From a virus, in the IMG/VR virus record IMGVR_UViG_3300030061_002247, positions 1 through 64,000 of that record: a stretch of 64,000 nt of DNA. One strand, written 5' to 3'. Shown in pieces: positions 10,933-20,348 of this stretch (the first letter of the stretch is position 1; every line of letters begins with the position of its first letter). The translations under genes were made by a program, and so were the position numbers. Under the pieces are notes generated by a model, which did no database searches, was not told where the DNA came from, and worked only from the letters and a program-made list of their open reading frames with translations.

Positions 10933-13900
10933 ATGGCAGAGAAAACATTCAGGGTAAAGAAAGGACTAGACGTAGAAGGACCTAACAAGGACTCCTCGAT
11001 AATAGACGGTGTACTCACTCTAGGCACTATCGGTAACATCAGCGGTGCATCTAGTTCGATACTGGCAATCAACTCGCTCGGCTCTGTCAACATCAATCTC
11101 GACACCAACACCAACGATACTAACAGCGTCTTCAAGATAAAGGAAGATGGGACAGACTTCTTCACCATGGACAACGATGGTAATATCACTATTGTGGGCG
11201 ACTTATCTTTGGGTGAAAGTAAGAAAATATACTTCAAATCCCCAGACACATACATCTATGCAGATACAGACTCATCCGAGGATTTGCACATAGGCTCAGA
11301 TGGGCATATAGAATTAGAGCCTGATAACGATTTACTAATTAAGGCAGGTAGTACCGAATACGTTAGATTCGATGGTAGTGAACAAAGAGTCGGTATAGGC
11401 ACGACAAGTCCTAGTTCAGCACTTCATGTCTTAGGAACAGATGCCATTCTAACTGTTGAAGACGCCTCGATAGGCATTGAAACACTTAGCAGGACTATGG
11501 CTGGAATAGACTTGATTTCAGCAGGTATGAACAGTGGTGCTTCCAAATACGGTACTGCACTCAAGTTCCTATCCTCAGACCCTCAACTAACGACAGAGAA
11601 TCCCAAGTTCTTAGCGGCTATTGTTCCAAGGGCCACAGAAACCTATTCGGCTGATACTGATGGTGGGATGGCGTTAGATTTCGCAGTCACAGACGATAAC
11701 CCCGGAACAACCAACGTCCCTTCTGTTGCTATGACGATAGACCATACAGGTAAAGTGGGGATTGGCGAGGCATCCCCATCCTATGACCTTCACGTAGTCG
11801 GTAGTGGATACTTCACAGACGACTTGATGGTGGGAAGCACTTCTCCCAACAAGATTACCCTGAACGGGAACGACCTTTACGTTGAGGGTCAGTTCGAGGC
11901 TGCGGGCACAGCCGGTTCGCACATCTACTCACTCGCTCTCGGTACGGCAACACCAACAGCGTCTTCAGAAGGTAAGTTCGAGACTTCAGGGGATGTCAAA
12001 GCGGGTTCGATGACAATCGGTGGACATACCTTCGATGACATAGACATAGGCACTGAGTTCGTGGATGCTGACGACCACATAATGTCATCCGGCGCAATCA
12101 AGGAGAAGATAGAGAGTTACAACTACCTAGCGAGCGTTGACATAAGCGCCAATACCAACCTAGCAGTGTCCTCACCGATAACACTGACTGGTGATACAGT
12201 GGGTCTGGACGACCCGATAAATCTGACTGAACTGACAGAATCAACGGATGCCACTGATGATAAGATTCTGCTTTGGGACGAGTCTGCCTCTTCATGGAAG
12301 TACATGACACTGGACAATCTCCAAGACTCGATAGACACCACAGCCTCAGGAGGCGCTTCTGCTCTGGATGGACTCACTGATGTTCTCATATCCGACAATT
12401 CGCTCTTCATCAACAACTTCGGTAGTGCACCCACCACAGGTACGTTGAGCACTGCCTCTGATAACTTGGCGATAGGTGATGCTGCCTTAAATAGTATAAC
12501 ATCGGGTGACCAAAACCTAGCGCTAGGATACCAAGCACTGACAGGAATAACGACTGGTGGCAACAACATAGGTCTAGGACCTTCTGCTGGGGCACAAGCC
12601 ACTGCTGGTATCACTGAATCGGTATTCATAGGAAACGGCGCTGGTTTCAGAATGGATGGAGATTACAACATAGCCCTAGGAACTGACTCGATGAAGGGGT
12701 CTTCCACCAACACCAACAACACCGGAGCAAACAACGTCGGCATAGGATACCTCGCACTCTTCGACATCACTTCCGCTGATAGGAACGTTGCTATAGGATA
12801 CGCACCTTTGCAGAACGCCACTACGGGTGGATACAACGTCGCAATAGGAAACAACACACTGGGCAGCATCACAACAGGTAGTGGCAACGTAGCAATAGGC
12901 AGTGGCACAGCAGACTTGCTCACCGATGGTGTAAGCAACGTAGCCATAGGCGCTGCGATGGGTGATGTTCATACTGGTGTAGATTACAATGTAGCGTTAG
13001 GATACCGAGCAGGACAATATCTGGGAAGCGGTGACAACGTTGCCATTGGTAAAGATGCCTTAGTAGGCTCATCAACGGCTACTGACAACACAGGCACTAG
13101 AAACGTGGCTATCGGAAAGAATGCGATGGATGAAATCACATCAGGTAGTGACAACGTTGCCATTGGTTTCAATGCGGCTGGCTCTTTCACTTCCTCCGCT
13201 AACTCTGTGGCGGTTGGTAGGGAAGCACTCAGTACCATCACCTCAGGCACAGCGAATACCGCTGTGGGGTATCAGGCTGGTAAGAACCTGACAGGCACAG
13301 GTAACGTAGCATTCGGACCTCAAGCCCTGCTCGGCCTGACATCAGGCACGATAAACGGGGGGTACAACATAGCAATGGGATACCAACCGATGTGGGAGAT
13401 ACAAACAGGGGACAAGAACCTCGCCATAGGTTTCGAGGCGATGCAGATGATTAGGACTGGCACTTCTAACATAGCAGTCGGCAATGAGACTATGAAGGAG
13501 GTAGATGATGGCGCTGACTACAATATCACGCTTGGATACCAAGCAGGGTACTACATCGGAAACAACGACAACGTAGCGATAGGATACCGAGCGATGAAAG
13601 GCTCTACGAGTTCAGGAAGCAATACGGGGAGCAAGAACATAGCGATAGGCTATACCGCAATGGAGTCCTACACCACAGCCACGGATAACGTAGCGATAGG
13701 TAGGAACGCACTTGGGGATGTCACCACTGGTAGCAACAACATAGCGATTGGGGAGCACGCTTTATCCGCAACAGACGGGGCTAGTGCTCATAACATAATG
13801 ATGGGGTACTTCGCTGGTACTAACTTGAAAGGTGGAGTAAACGTAGGTATAGGAAGCAATGCCCTTGCGGGTTCTGCAACCGTAGCAGACAACATAGGGA

Positions 13901-16900
13901 CGTACAACGTCGGTATCGGTCACTTCAACCTGTCAGTCATAACATCGGGTGACGATAACATAGGGATTGGGCAACTCGCTCTGAGAAATGTGTCCTCTGG
14001 TAATCAGAACATAGGCATAGGGCACGATGCGGGCACTGACATCACCACAGGCTCAGGGAACATCCTCATCGGCAAGGACTCAGGTCACAACATCGTTGAT
14101 GGTAGTTACAACGTGCTCATCGGTGAGGATGCTGGACAAAACATAACATCGGGTGATGACAACCTGATACTCCACGCAGGTGATAACTCAGCAGACGCAC
14201 CATCGAGTGCCACTGCTGACAGGCAGTTGAGGATAAGCAGCGGTAGCCATGTGTGGTTCTACGGGTATGATGGAAACCTGTATCTTGGTAGGAATTATCT
14301 CAGGCGATTCCCCGCTTCCGGTACAGACGCCCCCGGCTCTGACCTTGAGATAGGGGGTTCTGCTGGAACTGGCGCTGGGGTTGGTGGAGACATAAAATTA
14401 CAATACTCACCTGCTGGTTCAACCGGTGACACCAACAACGCTCATGTAGATGCTATAACGATTAGCGGTGCGACTGGTGATGTCACCATTCACAAGAATC
14501 TAATCGTGAGTGGCTCAACCACCACACTCAACACAGCAACCATGACTGTTGAAGACCATAACATAGTTCTCGGTAGTGGAAACGCAACTGCTGAGGTTGT
14601 GGATGGTACTGGCCTAACACTGGAGGGAGGGTCAGGAGACGACATCACATTCCAATACAACACGACAGACAACAGGATGGAACTGAAGCACGGCACTGCC
14701 TTTGAGGATTTCAAGGCAGGAACTGTGACAGGTACGTTCGTAGGCGATGTGACAGGCAATGTGAGTGGCACTGCTGCGACTGTCACAGGTGCGGCACAAT
14801 CAGCAATTACTTCTCTTGGAACTCTTACTGCTCTTACAGGTGGAACAGGGGATTTAATTTGGGATACAAATACTTTAGTTGTAGATTCTTCCACAAATCG
14901 GGTCGGAATAGGCACTACGAGTCCTGCATCCAAGTTAGAGGTAGTTGCTGCCCTTGCTCCATCATCTGCAACTCAATTCACATACGCTGAGACATTGAAG
15001 TTGGATGTAGCAGACAGTGGCACTGCCGAAGGTCCATCAATCAGATTCAGACATGGTGCGACCAGTGACCACAACGCTGCTGACTATCTGTTTCAAGTGA
15101 TGGGTGATGGTGGTAGTTCGGTATCTCACGAATACTCCTTCAACTATGGATGGAAGAAGTGGCATCACACCTCCGGCGCAGATGGCTTCAAGCCAGTAAT
15201 GAGATTCAGGGGGGCAGGAGACTCCGGTGCTGGTGGAACGCAATATGGAGAGATTATTCTAACTTCAACCGCTACTGCATGGGATGTCTATGATGGAACA
15301 CATACAGGTCTTGAGCCTTCTACATACAATAATCAGATAAAGTTGAGTGGTGGTGAAACATCTTACATCAACAATGGACAGAACTTCGGTATAGGCACTA
15401 CAAGTCCCGACCAACTGCTTCATGTCGTAGGTTCTTCCAATGACGATACTGTTGCGCTCTTCTCGACCGCAGGGGGGACTGGTGGTAGCACACAGGGTAC
15501 GGTTCACATCGGTCTGAGCCATTTTAGTAGCGATGCCAACCCCTCGGTGAGAATAGGGGCGGAGGAAAACGGAACAGGTAGTTATCAAGCAGCCATGACC
15601 TTCGGAACTAGGAGTGCGACTTCCGATGCCGCACCTGCTGAGAGGATGAGAATAACCCATGATGGCAAGGTCGGAATAGGCACAGCGAGTCCCGACTATA
15701 CACTAGACGTAGCAGGTAATATCGGTGTAGACCAGTACATCTACCATAATGGAGATGCTGATACTTACATCAACATGGGTGCTGATGATTTCAGAATAGT
15801 TTGTGGTAATGACTTGGCATTACATTATGATGAATCAAGTACTTCTGTTATGCATTTATCGTACAATGGAGAAGCAGACGTAAACATTGGTAATGGTCAC
15901 TTCTTCTTCGGAGGTTCACAAGGTTCGTATGATACTATGATGGCAATAGGTAGTACTACTCCTAAAGCGTTACTCGATGTAACTGCTACCAATAACCCCA
16001 CTATCTTACTCAATGCTAGAGACGCTAGTTATGCTGCTGATGACAAGATAGGCTCTCTGTTGTTCTACAACAATGAGGACTCATCGGGAGAGACAGGTAG
16101 TAGGATAGGTGCTGGTGTTAGGTTTGTCGCTACTGATGCGTATGGAAGAGGCAGGTTAGAATTGACCGCAGGGACAAGCAGCCCTATGAGCAGTTACAAT
16201 AGCACAGAAGATTATACAGACAATTCGATAGCACGTTTGTCAATCTTGACTACTAATGGTAATATCGGAATAGGCACTACGACTCCTGATGCGGCTTTAG
16301 ATATTGAACAGGCTGATGGGGCGGTTCACGGTTTGAAGGTGTATAGGAATGATTCAAGCACGTCTACCCCATTGGTCTATTTGCACGATGATAGCGTATA
16401 TGTGGATAATCCTACTCTTCATGTGAAGAACGATAGAACAGACCAATATGGATATGCGGCTGTCTTTGAAGGGAATGTCGGAATAGGTGATACAACCCCT
16501 TCCTTCCCATTAGAAATTAGAGCCGCTTCAACTTTTAATACAGTTAATGGTCACATCATGCTCACAGGTGACAGTGCTAATAACGGAGAAGGTCCACAAA
16601 TAGTATTTTCAGAAAGTGGTAGTGGTAGTAGTTTTGCTGGTGCTTATATTGGTCATGTAAGAACTGGTAGTAATAGTACAGGAGACTTAGTTTTTGCTAC
16701 AAGAGCAACAGGTGGGGATGATACCACAGTACCGACTGAGAGAATGCGTATTTTGTCTGATGGTAAGGTCGGAATAGGCTCTACAAACCCTCTGAATAAA
16801 TTGGTTGTTGCTCATAGTGCTGCCGATGGCGATAACGGAATGATGATTGTCAGAGTAGATTCAACAACAGCCGACGGCGACCTTCTTGGCGGTATCGGTT

Positions 16901-18396
16901 TTGATTCAAGTGATGGTAATGCACCAAGCAGCGTACTTGAGGCATCTGCTGGTATAGCGGCCTACGCAGCAGAAGACCATAGCACAGGTGACAAGGGCGG
17001 TCATTTGACATTCTTCACTTCACCTACCAACCAAGATGATGATACTACCTCTATTGAGAGAATGAGATTAACCTCCGAGGGATTCTTCGGTATAGGCACT
17101 ACAAGTCCCGGCGAGAAACTTCATGTTTCGGGAGGCAACGTCACTTTAGATGCAGGATATTACTACAACTTCAGGGACAGAAGCGACCTCGGTATGAAGG
17201 AAGACGATTATTCGATTTCTATAATGGCTCCTGAAGAGGTGTATATTCAGATAGATTCCAACAGCAATAACAGCGATAACACATTCTTTGCCGTTCAGAA
17301 AGATGGTAATGCAGTCGGAGGTGGGACTGAACTCTTCCGTGTCCATGAGAATGGTAATGTCGGAATAGGCATTGCGAGTCCCGTTCCGAAACTCCACGTC
17401 TACGCAAACAACACCACCACCAATCAGACGACCTCCGGTGCTGCAAGTATCACAATCGAGAACGATGGTACAGGTGACGCTGCCCTCAACTTCCTACTAA
17501 CGTCTGTGCAAAGATGGATGGTAGGAATTGACAACAGTGACTCTGACAAGTTCAAGATAGAAACAGGGGCTACTTCCCTTGGTACAGGAGCAGCACTCAC
17601 AATAGCGACCAATGGAGATATGGGAATCAATCAGACAAGCCCCGCTGCACTGCTACACCTCAAAGGCACTGAGGACTCATGGGACAAGCACATCAGGTTG
17701 GAGAACCACGACACCAGTGACTACGGTGCTATCGTGCAGGACAGCCAAGGTATGAAGTTCAGAGTCTTCAGCGATGGTGATGACTTCTACTTCAGAGACA
17801 ACGACAACAACACACTACTTCAGATTCAAGACGGTGCGGGTATCAAGTTCAACAACGCATACGAGTTCCCTACATCAGATGGAAACAACGGAGAAGTCTT
17901 AACAACAAATGGTAGTGGTACTCTTTCCTTTGCTTCGGCAGGTGGCTCTTCCACAGATTCGTTTATGATTTTCGGTGAGGAGTCAGACGACTATCTTGGC
18001 CCTGCTTCGGCAGGTAACTCAAACGGATTTTCATTCTCATATGGTAACGGGGCGCAGAACACTACCAAGTCATCAAGCGGTGCGGATTTCGGTATACCTC
18101 TAGGATGCGATTGTACCCTTAAGGCACTATACATTCACTTTGGTAACAAAAACTCTAGGACAAGTAGCACCAATATGAGTATAGATATATTCAAGAATCA
18201 ATCGGGACTAAATGACCCGATGACAGGTAACGCTAGTGGTAGTGGTGGTAATGCATTCGTCATGTCTAAGACTAACTACGATATTGATTTTGATGAGGGA
18301 GACACTTTCAACGTAAGAGTGGAATCACCGACCAGTTATTCTACCGCTACGCAAATTGGTCCTGCAAGAATGACGGCATATTTTGAGAGGAGATGA
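10933..18396 (+). CDS. Giant tail fibre protein 3 / adhesin (2487 aa)
   Basis: The longest gene in the window. Its N-terminus is shared with fibre 2. Residues about 510-1070 consist of about 30 repeats of the NVAIGxxAL...ITxGxxN type, the pattern of YadA/Hep_Hag left-handed beta-roll heads in trimeric adhesins. About 12 copies of GIGTTSPxxxLHV then punctuate the remaining beta fibre, and the protein ends in a distinct C-terminal domain of about 150 residues that may bind the receptor. No chaperone-endosialidase signature is evident. Several repeats are near-identical in DNA. The preceding GGTGAGGAA is a plausible ribosome-binding site. It acts on the virion surface in host recognition (inferred from the family). 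Confidence 0.8.
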   Translation: MAEKTFRVKKGLDVEGPNKDSSIIDGVLTLGTIGNISGASSSILAINSLGSVNINLDTNTNDTNSVFKIKEDGTDFFTMDNDGNITIVGDLSLGESKKIYFKSPDTYIYADTDSSEDLHIGSDGHIELEPDNDLLIKAGSTEYVRFDGSEQRVGIGTTSPSSALHVLGTDAILTVEDASIGIETLSRTMAGIDLISAGMNSGASKYGTALKFLSSDPQLTTENPKFLAAIVPRATETYSADTDGGMALDFAVTDDNPGTTNVPSVAMTIDHTGKVGIGEASPSYDLHVVGSGYFTDDLMVGSTSPNKITLNGNDLYVEGQFEAAGTAGSHIYSLALGTATPTASSEGKFETSGDVKAGSMTIGGHTFDDIDIGTEFVDADDHIMSSGAIKEKIESYNYLASVDISANTNLAVSSPITLTGDTVGLDDPINLTELTESTDATDDKILLWDESASSWKYMTLDNLQDSIDTTASGGASALDGLTDVLISDNSLFINNFGSAPTTGTLSTASDNLAIGDAALNSITSGDQNLALGYQALTGITTGGNNIGLGPSAGAQATAGITESVFIGNGAGFRMDGDYNIALGTDSMKGSSTNTNNTGANNVGIGYLALFDITSADRNVAIGYAPLQNATTGGYNVAIGNNTLGSITTGSGNVAIGSGTADLLTDGVSNVAIGAAMGDVHTGVDYNVALGYRAGQYLGSGDNVAIGKDALVGSSTATDNTGTRNVAIGKNAMDEITSGSDNVAIGFNAAGSFTSSANSVAVGREALSTITSGTANTAVGYQAGKNLTGTGNVAFGPQALLGLTSGTINGGYNIAMGYQPMWEIQTGDKNLAIGFEAMQMIRTGTSNIAVGNETMKEVDDGADYNITLGYQAGYYIGNNDNVAIGYRAMKGSTSSGSNTGSKNIAIGYTAMESYTTATDNVAIGRNALGDVTTGSNNIAIGEHALSATDGASAHNIMMGYFAGTNLKGGVNVGIGSNALAGSATVADNIGTYNVGIGHFNLSVITSGDDNIGIGQLALRNVSSGNQNIGIGHDAGTDITTGSGNILIGKDSGHNIVDGSYNVLIGEDAGQNITSGDDNLILHAGDNSADAPSSATADRQLRISSGSHVWFYGYDGNLYLGRNYLRRFPASGTDAPGSDLEIGGSAGTGAGVGGDIKLQYSPAGSTGDTNNAHVDAITISGATGDVTIHKNLIVSGSTTTLNTATMTVEDHNIVLGSGNATAEVVDGTGLTLEGGSGDDITFQYNTTDNRMELKHGTAFEDFKAGTVTGTFVGDVTGNVSGTAATVTGAAQSAITSLGTLTALTGGTGDLIWDTNTLVVDSSTNRVGIGTTSPASKLEVVAALAPSSATQFTYAETLKLDVADSGTAEGPSIRFRHGATSDHNAADYLFQVMGDGGSSVSHEYSFNYGWKKWHHTSGADGFKPVMRFRGAGDSGAGGTQYGEIILTSTATAWDVYDGTHTGLEPSTYNNQIKLSGGETSYINNGQNFGIGTTSPDQLLHVVGSSNDDTVALFSTAGGTGGSTQGTVHIGLSHFSSDANPSVRIGAEENGTGSYQAAMTFGTRSATSDAAPAERMRITHDGKVGIGTASPDYTLDVAGNIGVDQYIYHNGDADTYINMGADDFRIVCGNDLALHYDESSTSVMHLSYNGEADVNIGNGHFFFGGSQGSYDTMMAIGSTTPKALLDVTATNNPTILLNARDASYAADDKIGSLLFYNNEDSSGETGSRIGAGVRFVATDAYGRGRLELTAGTSSPMSSYNSTEDYTDNSIARLSILTTNGNIGIGTTTPDAALDIEQADGAVHGLKVYRNDSSTSTPLVYLHDDSVYVDNPTLHVKNDRTDQYGYAAVFEGNVGIGDTTPSFPLEIRAASTFNTVNGHIMLTGDSANNGEGPQIVFSESGSGSSFAGAYIGHVRTGSNSTGDLVFATRATGGDDTTVPTERMRILSDGKVGIGSTNPLNKLVVAHSAADGDNGMMIVRVDSTTADGDLLGGIGFDSSDGNAPSSVLEASAGIAAYAAEDHSTGDKGGHLTFFTSPTNQDDDTTSIERMRLTSEGFFGIGTTSPGEKLHVSGGNVTLDAGYYYNFRDRSDLGMKEDDYSISIMAPEEVYIQIDSNSNNSDNTFFAVQKDGNAVGGGTELFRVHENGNVGIGIASPVPKLHVYANNTTTNQTTSGAASITIENDGTGDAALNFLLTSVQRWMVGIDNSDSDKFKIETGATSLGTGAALTIATNGDMGINQTSPAALLHLKGTEDSWDKHIRLENHDTSDYGAIVQDSQGMKFRVFSDGDDFYFRDNDNNTLLQIQDGAGIKFNNAYEFPTSDGNNGEVLTTNGSGTLSFASAGGSSTDSFMIFGEESDDYLGPASAGNSNGFSFSYGNGAQNTTKSSSGADFGIPLGCDCTLKALYIHFGNKNSRTSSTNMSIDIFKNQSGLNDPMTGNASGSGGNAFVMSKTNYDIDFDEGDTFNVRVESPTSYSTATQIGPARMTAYFERR
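11380..17680 (+). repeat. Dispersed GIGTTSP repeats in fibre 3
   Basis: Twelve copies of [VFMI]-G-I-G-x-[TA]-[ST]-P-x-x-x-L-x-[VI] occur near positions 11391, 11756, 14900, 15388, 15670, 15945, 16264, 16480, 16768, 17088, 17358 and 17620. Several share the DNA words 'ggaataggcact' and 'agtcc', making them possible sites of recombination between fibre alleles. Confidence 0.7.
12460..14170 (+). repeat. YadA/Hep_Hag-like NVAIG repeat array inside fibre 3
   Basis: About 30 imperfect repeats encode N-[VI]-[AG]-[IL]-G-x-x-A-[LG], each separated by 8-12 residues containing T/S-G-x-x-N. In DNA this appears as recurring 'aacgtagc(a/g)atagg' words. Such repeats build a left-handed beta-roll in trimeric autotransporter heads and some phage fibres. 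Confidence 0.7.
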
Positions 18397-18401
18397 TAAT
18401 T

Positions 18402-18734
18402 ATGGGAGAGAATGTATGGAGCACAGTAGATGGAACGACTTGTAGAGCAAGCGACGTAATTATGAGTGTGGAACACTCTTATGATAAATTAAGGGCTTGT
18501 AGAGATTCTATAATAGAAAAATACGTAGACTACTACCAATCCAAACCACTACTGTACAATTCTCTCACAGATGCACAGAAAACAGAGTTAGGAGAATACA
18601 GACAGGCCCTGTTGGACTTACCTGCTACTGTGCTAGCAGCGGAGGGAAATGTCGTTATAACAGACTTGCCGGATTACTTTCCCGCACAACCTAGTTGGAT
18701 GAGTAGTCACCCTAATGGAATAATTCACACTTAG
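18402..18734 (+). CDS. Tail fibre assembly chaperone-like protein (Phage_tail_APC type)
   Basis: About 110 residues. The motif ELGEYRQALLDLP followed by a Pro-rich region and PSWM near the C-terminus matches the phage tail assembly chaperone family usually found just downstream of fibre genes. I chose the ATG at 18402 over 18393: GAGAGGAG at 18385-18392 lies 9 nt before 18402 but abuts 18393. The gene ends the plus-strand tail operon, and its TAG overlaps the stop of the convergent HMG-CoA-lyase-like gene by 3-4 bases. Confidence 0.7.
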   Translation: MGENVWSTVDGTTCRASDVIMSVEHSYDKLRACRDSIIEKYVDYYQSKPLLYNSLTDAQKTELGEYRQALLDLPATVLAAEGNVVITDLPDYFPAQPSWMSSHPNGIIHT

Positions 18735-19582
18735 ATTAAGACTCCTAGTCTTGTCATTATCTTCTCCAGTCTAGTTTGACTGTATGAGTGTGCTAGGTTG
18801 TATGCATATTCACCTGTTGATGTTAGCCTGTCCACGTGTATGTTCTCCTCTATCGGTATGCCATTGGACAATGCCCATGACACCAAAGACTCCGTTCTCA
18901 GATTACCCTGTGCTGAATCCACGGAGAAGCAACCGCCTAACCCACCTACAGAGCAGTCAAACTGTCTGATACCTGAGTCATAGGCAGCCTTGATGTATTC
19001 TGCACTATCTTCATTCACATGTAGATGTATACTCAGATTATCTGTAATCCTTCTTGCCTTCCTACACAAAGATGTAATGCTTTTGATAGTTGCATTACTA
19101 TCTGTATCACATAGCACAATACATTTTGATATGTCTTTTCCCCACTTTACACAGTCTAAAACGGCTTTTCTAGATACACCCTGACTAAATGCACAACTAA
19201 TGTACAACCTATTTATTGGTATATCCTTGCATTTATTTTGATATATACTCATTATATTTTGATATGTATTTTTTTGATTTGATTTATTGAAATCATCATC
19301 GGGGCTTATCACAACATTCACACTCTCAAGACCTAGTTCTATCGCTCTATCGAAGCCCTTCTCATTCACAACCAACAGGTCTCCACCTGTCTTCCTGTAG
19401 AGTTTACCACTTTCTCTCATTGGTAGTATAGAGGGGTGTACTAGACTACCTACCTCTATGTCCTCTATACCCGCACTCTTCAGTTTCTTGATTAGTTTGA
19501 TTTTCTTCCTCAGGGGAATGGCTCTTGGTAGACCCTGCAAACCATCTCTAGGACTCACCTCGTACAGGGATATAGCATTCAT
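18731..19582 (-). CDS. HMG-CoA lyase-like DRE-TIM metallolyase
   Basis: 283 residues, close to the usual length of about 300. The N-terminal motif EVSPRDGLQ matches the family's EVGPRDGLQNE (Arg12, Asp13 metal/catalytic). IEVGSLVHP follows, then HLH (His186, His188, metal ligands), and FDCSVGGLGGC with Cys218 in the lyase active-site loop and Asn227 in the GN that follows. HMG-CoA lyase cleaves 3-hydroxy-3-methylglutaryl-CoA to acetyl-CoA and acetoacetate; related enzymes use other acyl-CoA or 2-oxo-acid substrates. The GGLGGC loop favours the lyase branch over isopropylmalate synthase. All key residues seem present, so it is probably active. It is the last gene of the minus block and is AT-rich around 19200-19300, suggesting recent acquisition. 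Substrate is uncertain. Confidence 0.8.
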   Translation of the reverse strand: MNAISLYEVSPRDGLQGLPRAIPLRKKIKLIKKLKSAGIEDIEVGSLVHPSILPMRESGKLYRKTGGDLLVVNEKGFDRAIELGLESVNVVISPDDDFNKSNQKNTYQNIMSIYQNKCKDIPINRLYISCAFSQGVSRKAVLDCVKWGKDISKCIVLCDTDSNATIKSITSLCRKARRITDNLSIHLHVNEDSAEYIKAAYDSGIRQFDCSVGGLGGCFSVDSAQGNLRTESLVSWALSNGIPIEENIHVDRLTSTGEYAYNLAHSYSQTRLEKIMTRLGVLI

Positions 19583-19716
19583 TCACTATCCCTACTAGAC
19601 CATACAAAATAGATGAGCAAACTTGTTGTAGCCAGTAAAAGCAAGGGGAATCCTAACGGTATCTCTATTTCCATGTCATTAACTACGCTGTCTATCACAC
19701 GTTGGTCAACAATCAT
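19579..19716 (-). CDS. Small single-pass membrane protein (45 aa)
   Basis: The reading frame has an ATGA overlap at both ends: with a 24-codon ORF upstream and with the lyase start downstream. The protein has an acidic N-terminus (about 20 residues), then a strongly hydrophobic stretch (PLGFPLLLLATTSLLIYFVW), then a short charged tail SSRDSE. One transmembrane helix is predicted. Function is unknown. Confidence 0.6.
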   Translation of the reverse strand: MIVDQRVIDSVVNDMEIEIPLGFPLLLLATTSLLIYFVWSSRDSE

Positions 19717-19787
19717 TCTTCATCCCAATCCTCAAAAATCTCATTCATACATCTGATAAACATTGCAGTCTTACTATATCTTTTCAT
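19713..19787 (-). CDS. Tiny ORF of 24 codons, unknown
   Basis: Encodes MKRYSKTAMFIRCMNEIFED plus WDEE. It is supported by a good GGAGG-type ribosome-binding site 11 nt upstream and by a 4-nt ATGA overlap with the membrane-protein gene. It could be a real microprotein or a leader that couples translation of the membrane protein. Bases 19788-19851 between it and the next gene hold only this binding site. Confidence 0.4.
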   Translation of the reverse strand: MKRYSKTAMFIRCMNEIFEDWDEE

Positions 19788-19851
19788 ATCAATTCACACC
19801 TCCACCAATTAAATCTACTACTTGTCTTAACTTTTCTTAAACTCAAATCCA

Positions 19852-20142
19852 TCAATATCCCAACTCGAACTTACTCGGTTTCTTCATCTCACGAATCTGC
19901 TGTGCTGCGAATCTTATCTTCTGAGTACTGTGTAGATGCCAGAATGAGTCCTTGTCTACCTTGAACTCTTTTTCTATTAGTTGACATAATTCGTATCTTG
20001 AGGAGGTTTGGAGGTCTTTGTCTATCTTCAGACCGAGTACTTCTTTGACCTCGTCTTCAGTGTATTTTACCCTCTTGTCTAACCACACATACACTTGCCC
20101 CATTACACTCATGAGTTTTCGTGCAAACCATCGCCACAACAT
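19852..20142 (-). CDS. Small protein, unknown
   Basis: About 96 residues from the ATG at 20142. The frame is open to 20208, but that start would overlap the upstream zinc-ribbon gene by 37 nt; ATGs at 20112 and 20103 are also possible and none has a clear ribosome-binding site. The body is charged and helical (QVYVWLDKRVKYTEDEVKEV and so on). No known motif was seen. Confidence 0.5.
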   Translation of the reverse strand: MLWRWFARKLMSVMGQVYVWLDKRVKYTEDEVKEVLGLKIDKDLQTSSRYELCQLIEKEFKVDKDSFWHLHSTQKIRFAAQQIREMKKPSKFELGY

Positions 20143-20171
20143 ACTGGTGTAGATTCTACACCGACAGTAAA

Positions 20172-20348
20172 TTATTGTTTCGTCTTCCTGTATGCCGAGT
20201 CCTGCCAAAAGTTACCACATTGCTTGCATTGCCAAAGGTTGATTCTTCTCTTTTCACCGTCTTGATAGCGAGCGTTGAGTCTTCTCGGAATATGCTTGTG
20301 ACCACAAGCACGACAAGTGACGTTCAGTTTGTCCAGTAGTCTTCCCAT
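20172..20348 (-). CDS. Zinc-ribbon microprotein (58 aa)
   Basis: Found by reading the minus strand below the chaperonin stop. The ATG shares its A with the chaperonin TAA (TAATG). The sequence contains TCRACGHKHIPRR, a basic spacer, then WQCKQCGNFW: two CxxC knuckles about 27 residues apart, a classic zinc ribbon. Such proteins usually bind nucleic acid or stabilise complexes. Confidence 0.65.
   Translation of the reverse strand: MGRLLDKLNVTCRACGHKHIPRRLNARYQDGEKRRINLWQCKQCGNFWQDSAYRKTKQ

Noticed and set aside
20121-20339. Plus-strand ORF over the zinc-ribbon region
   Set aside because: It is the complement of the 58-codon zinc-ribbon gene and has no signals of its own.
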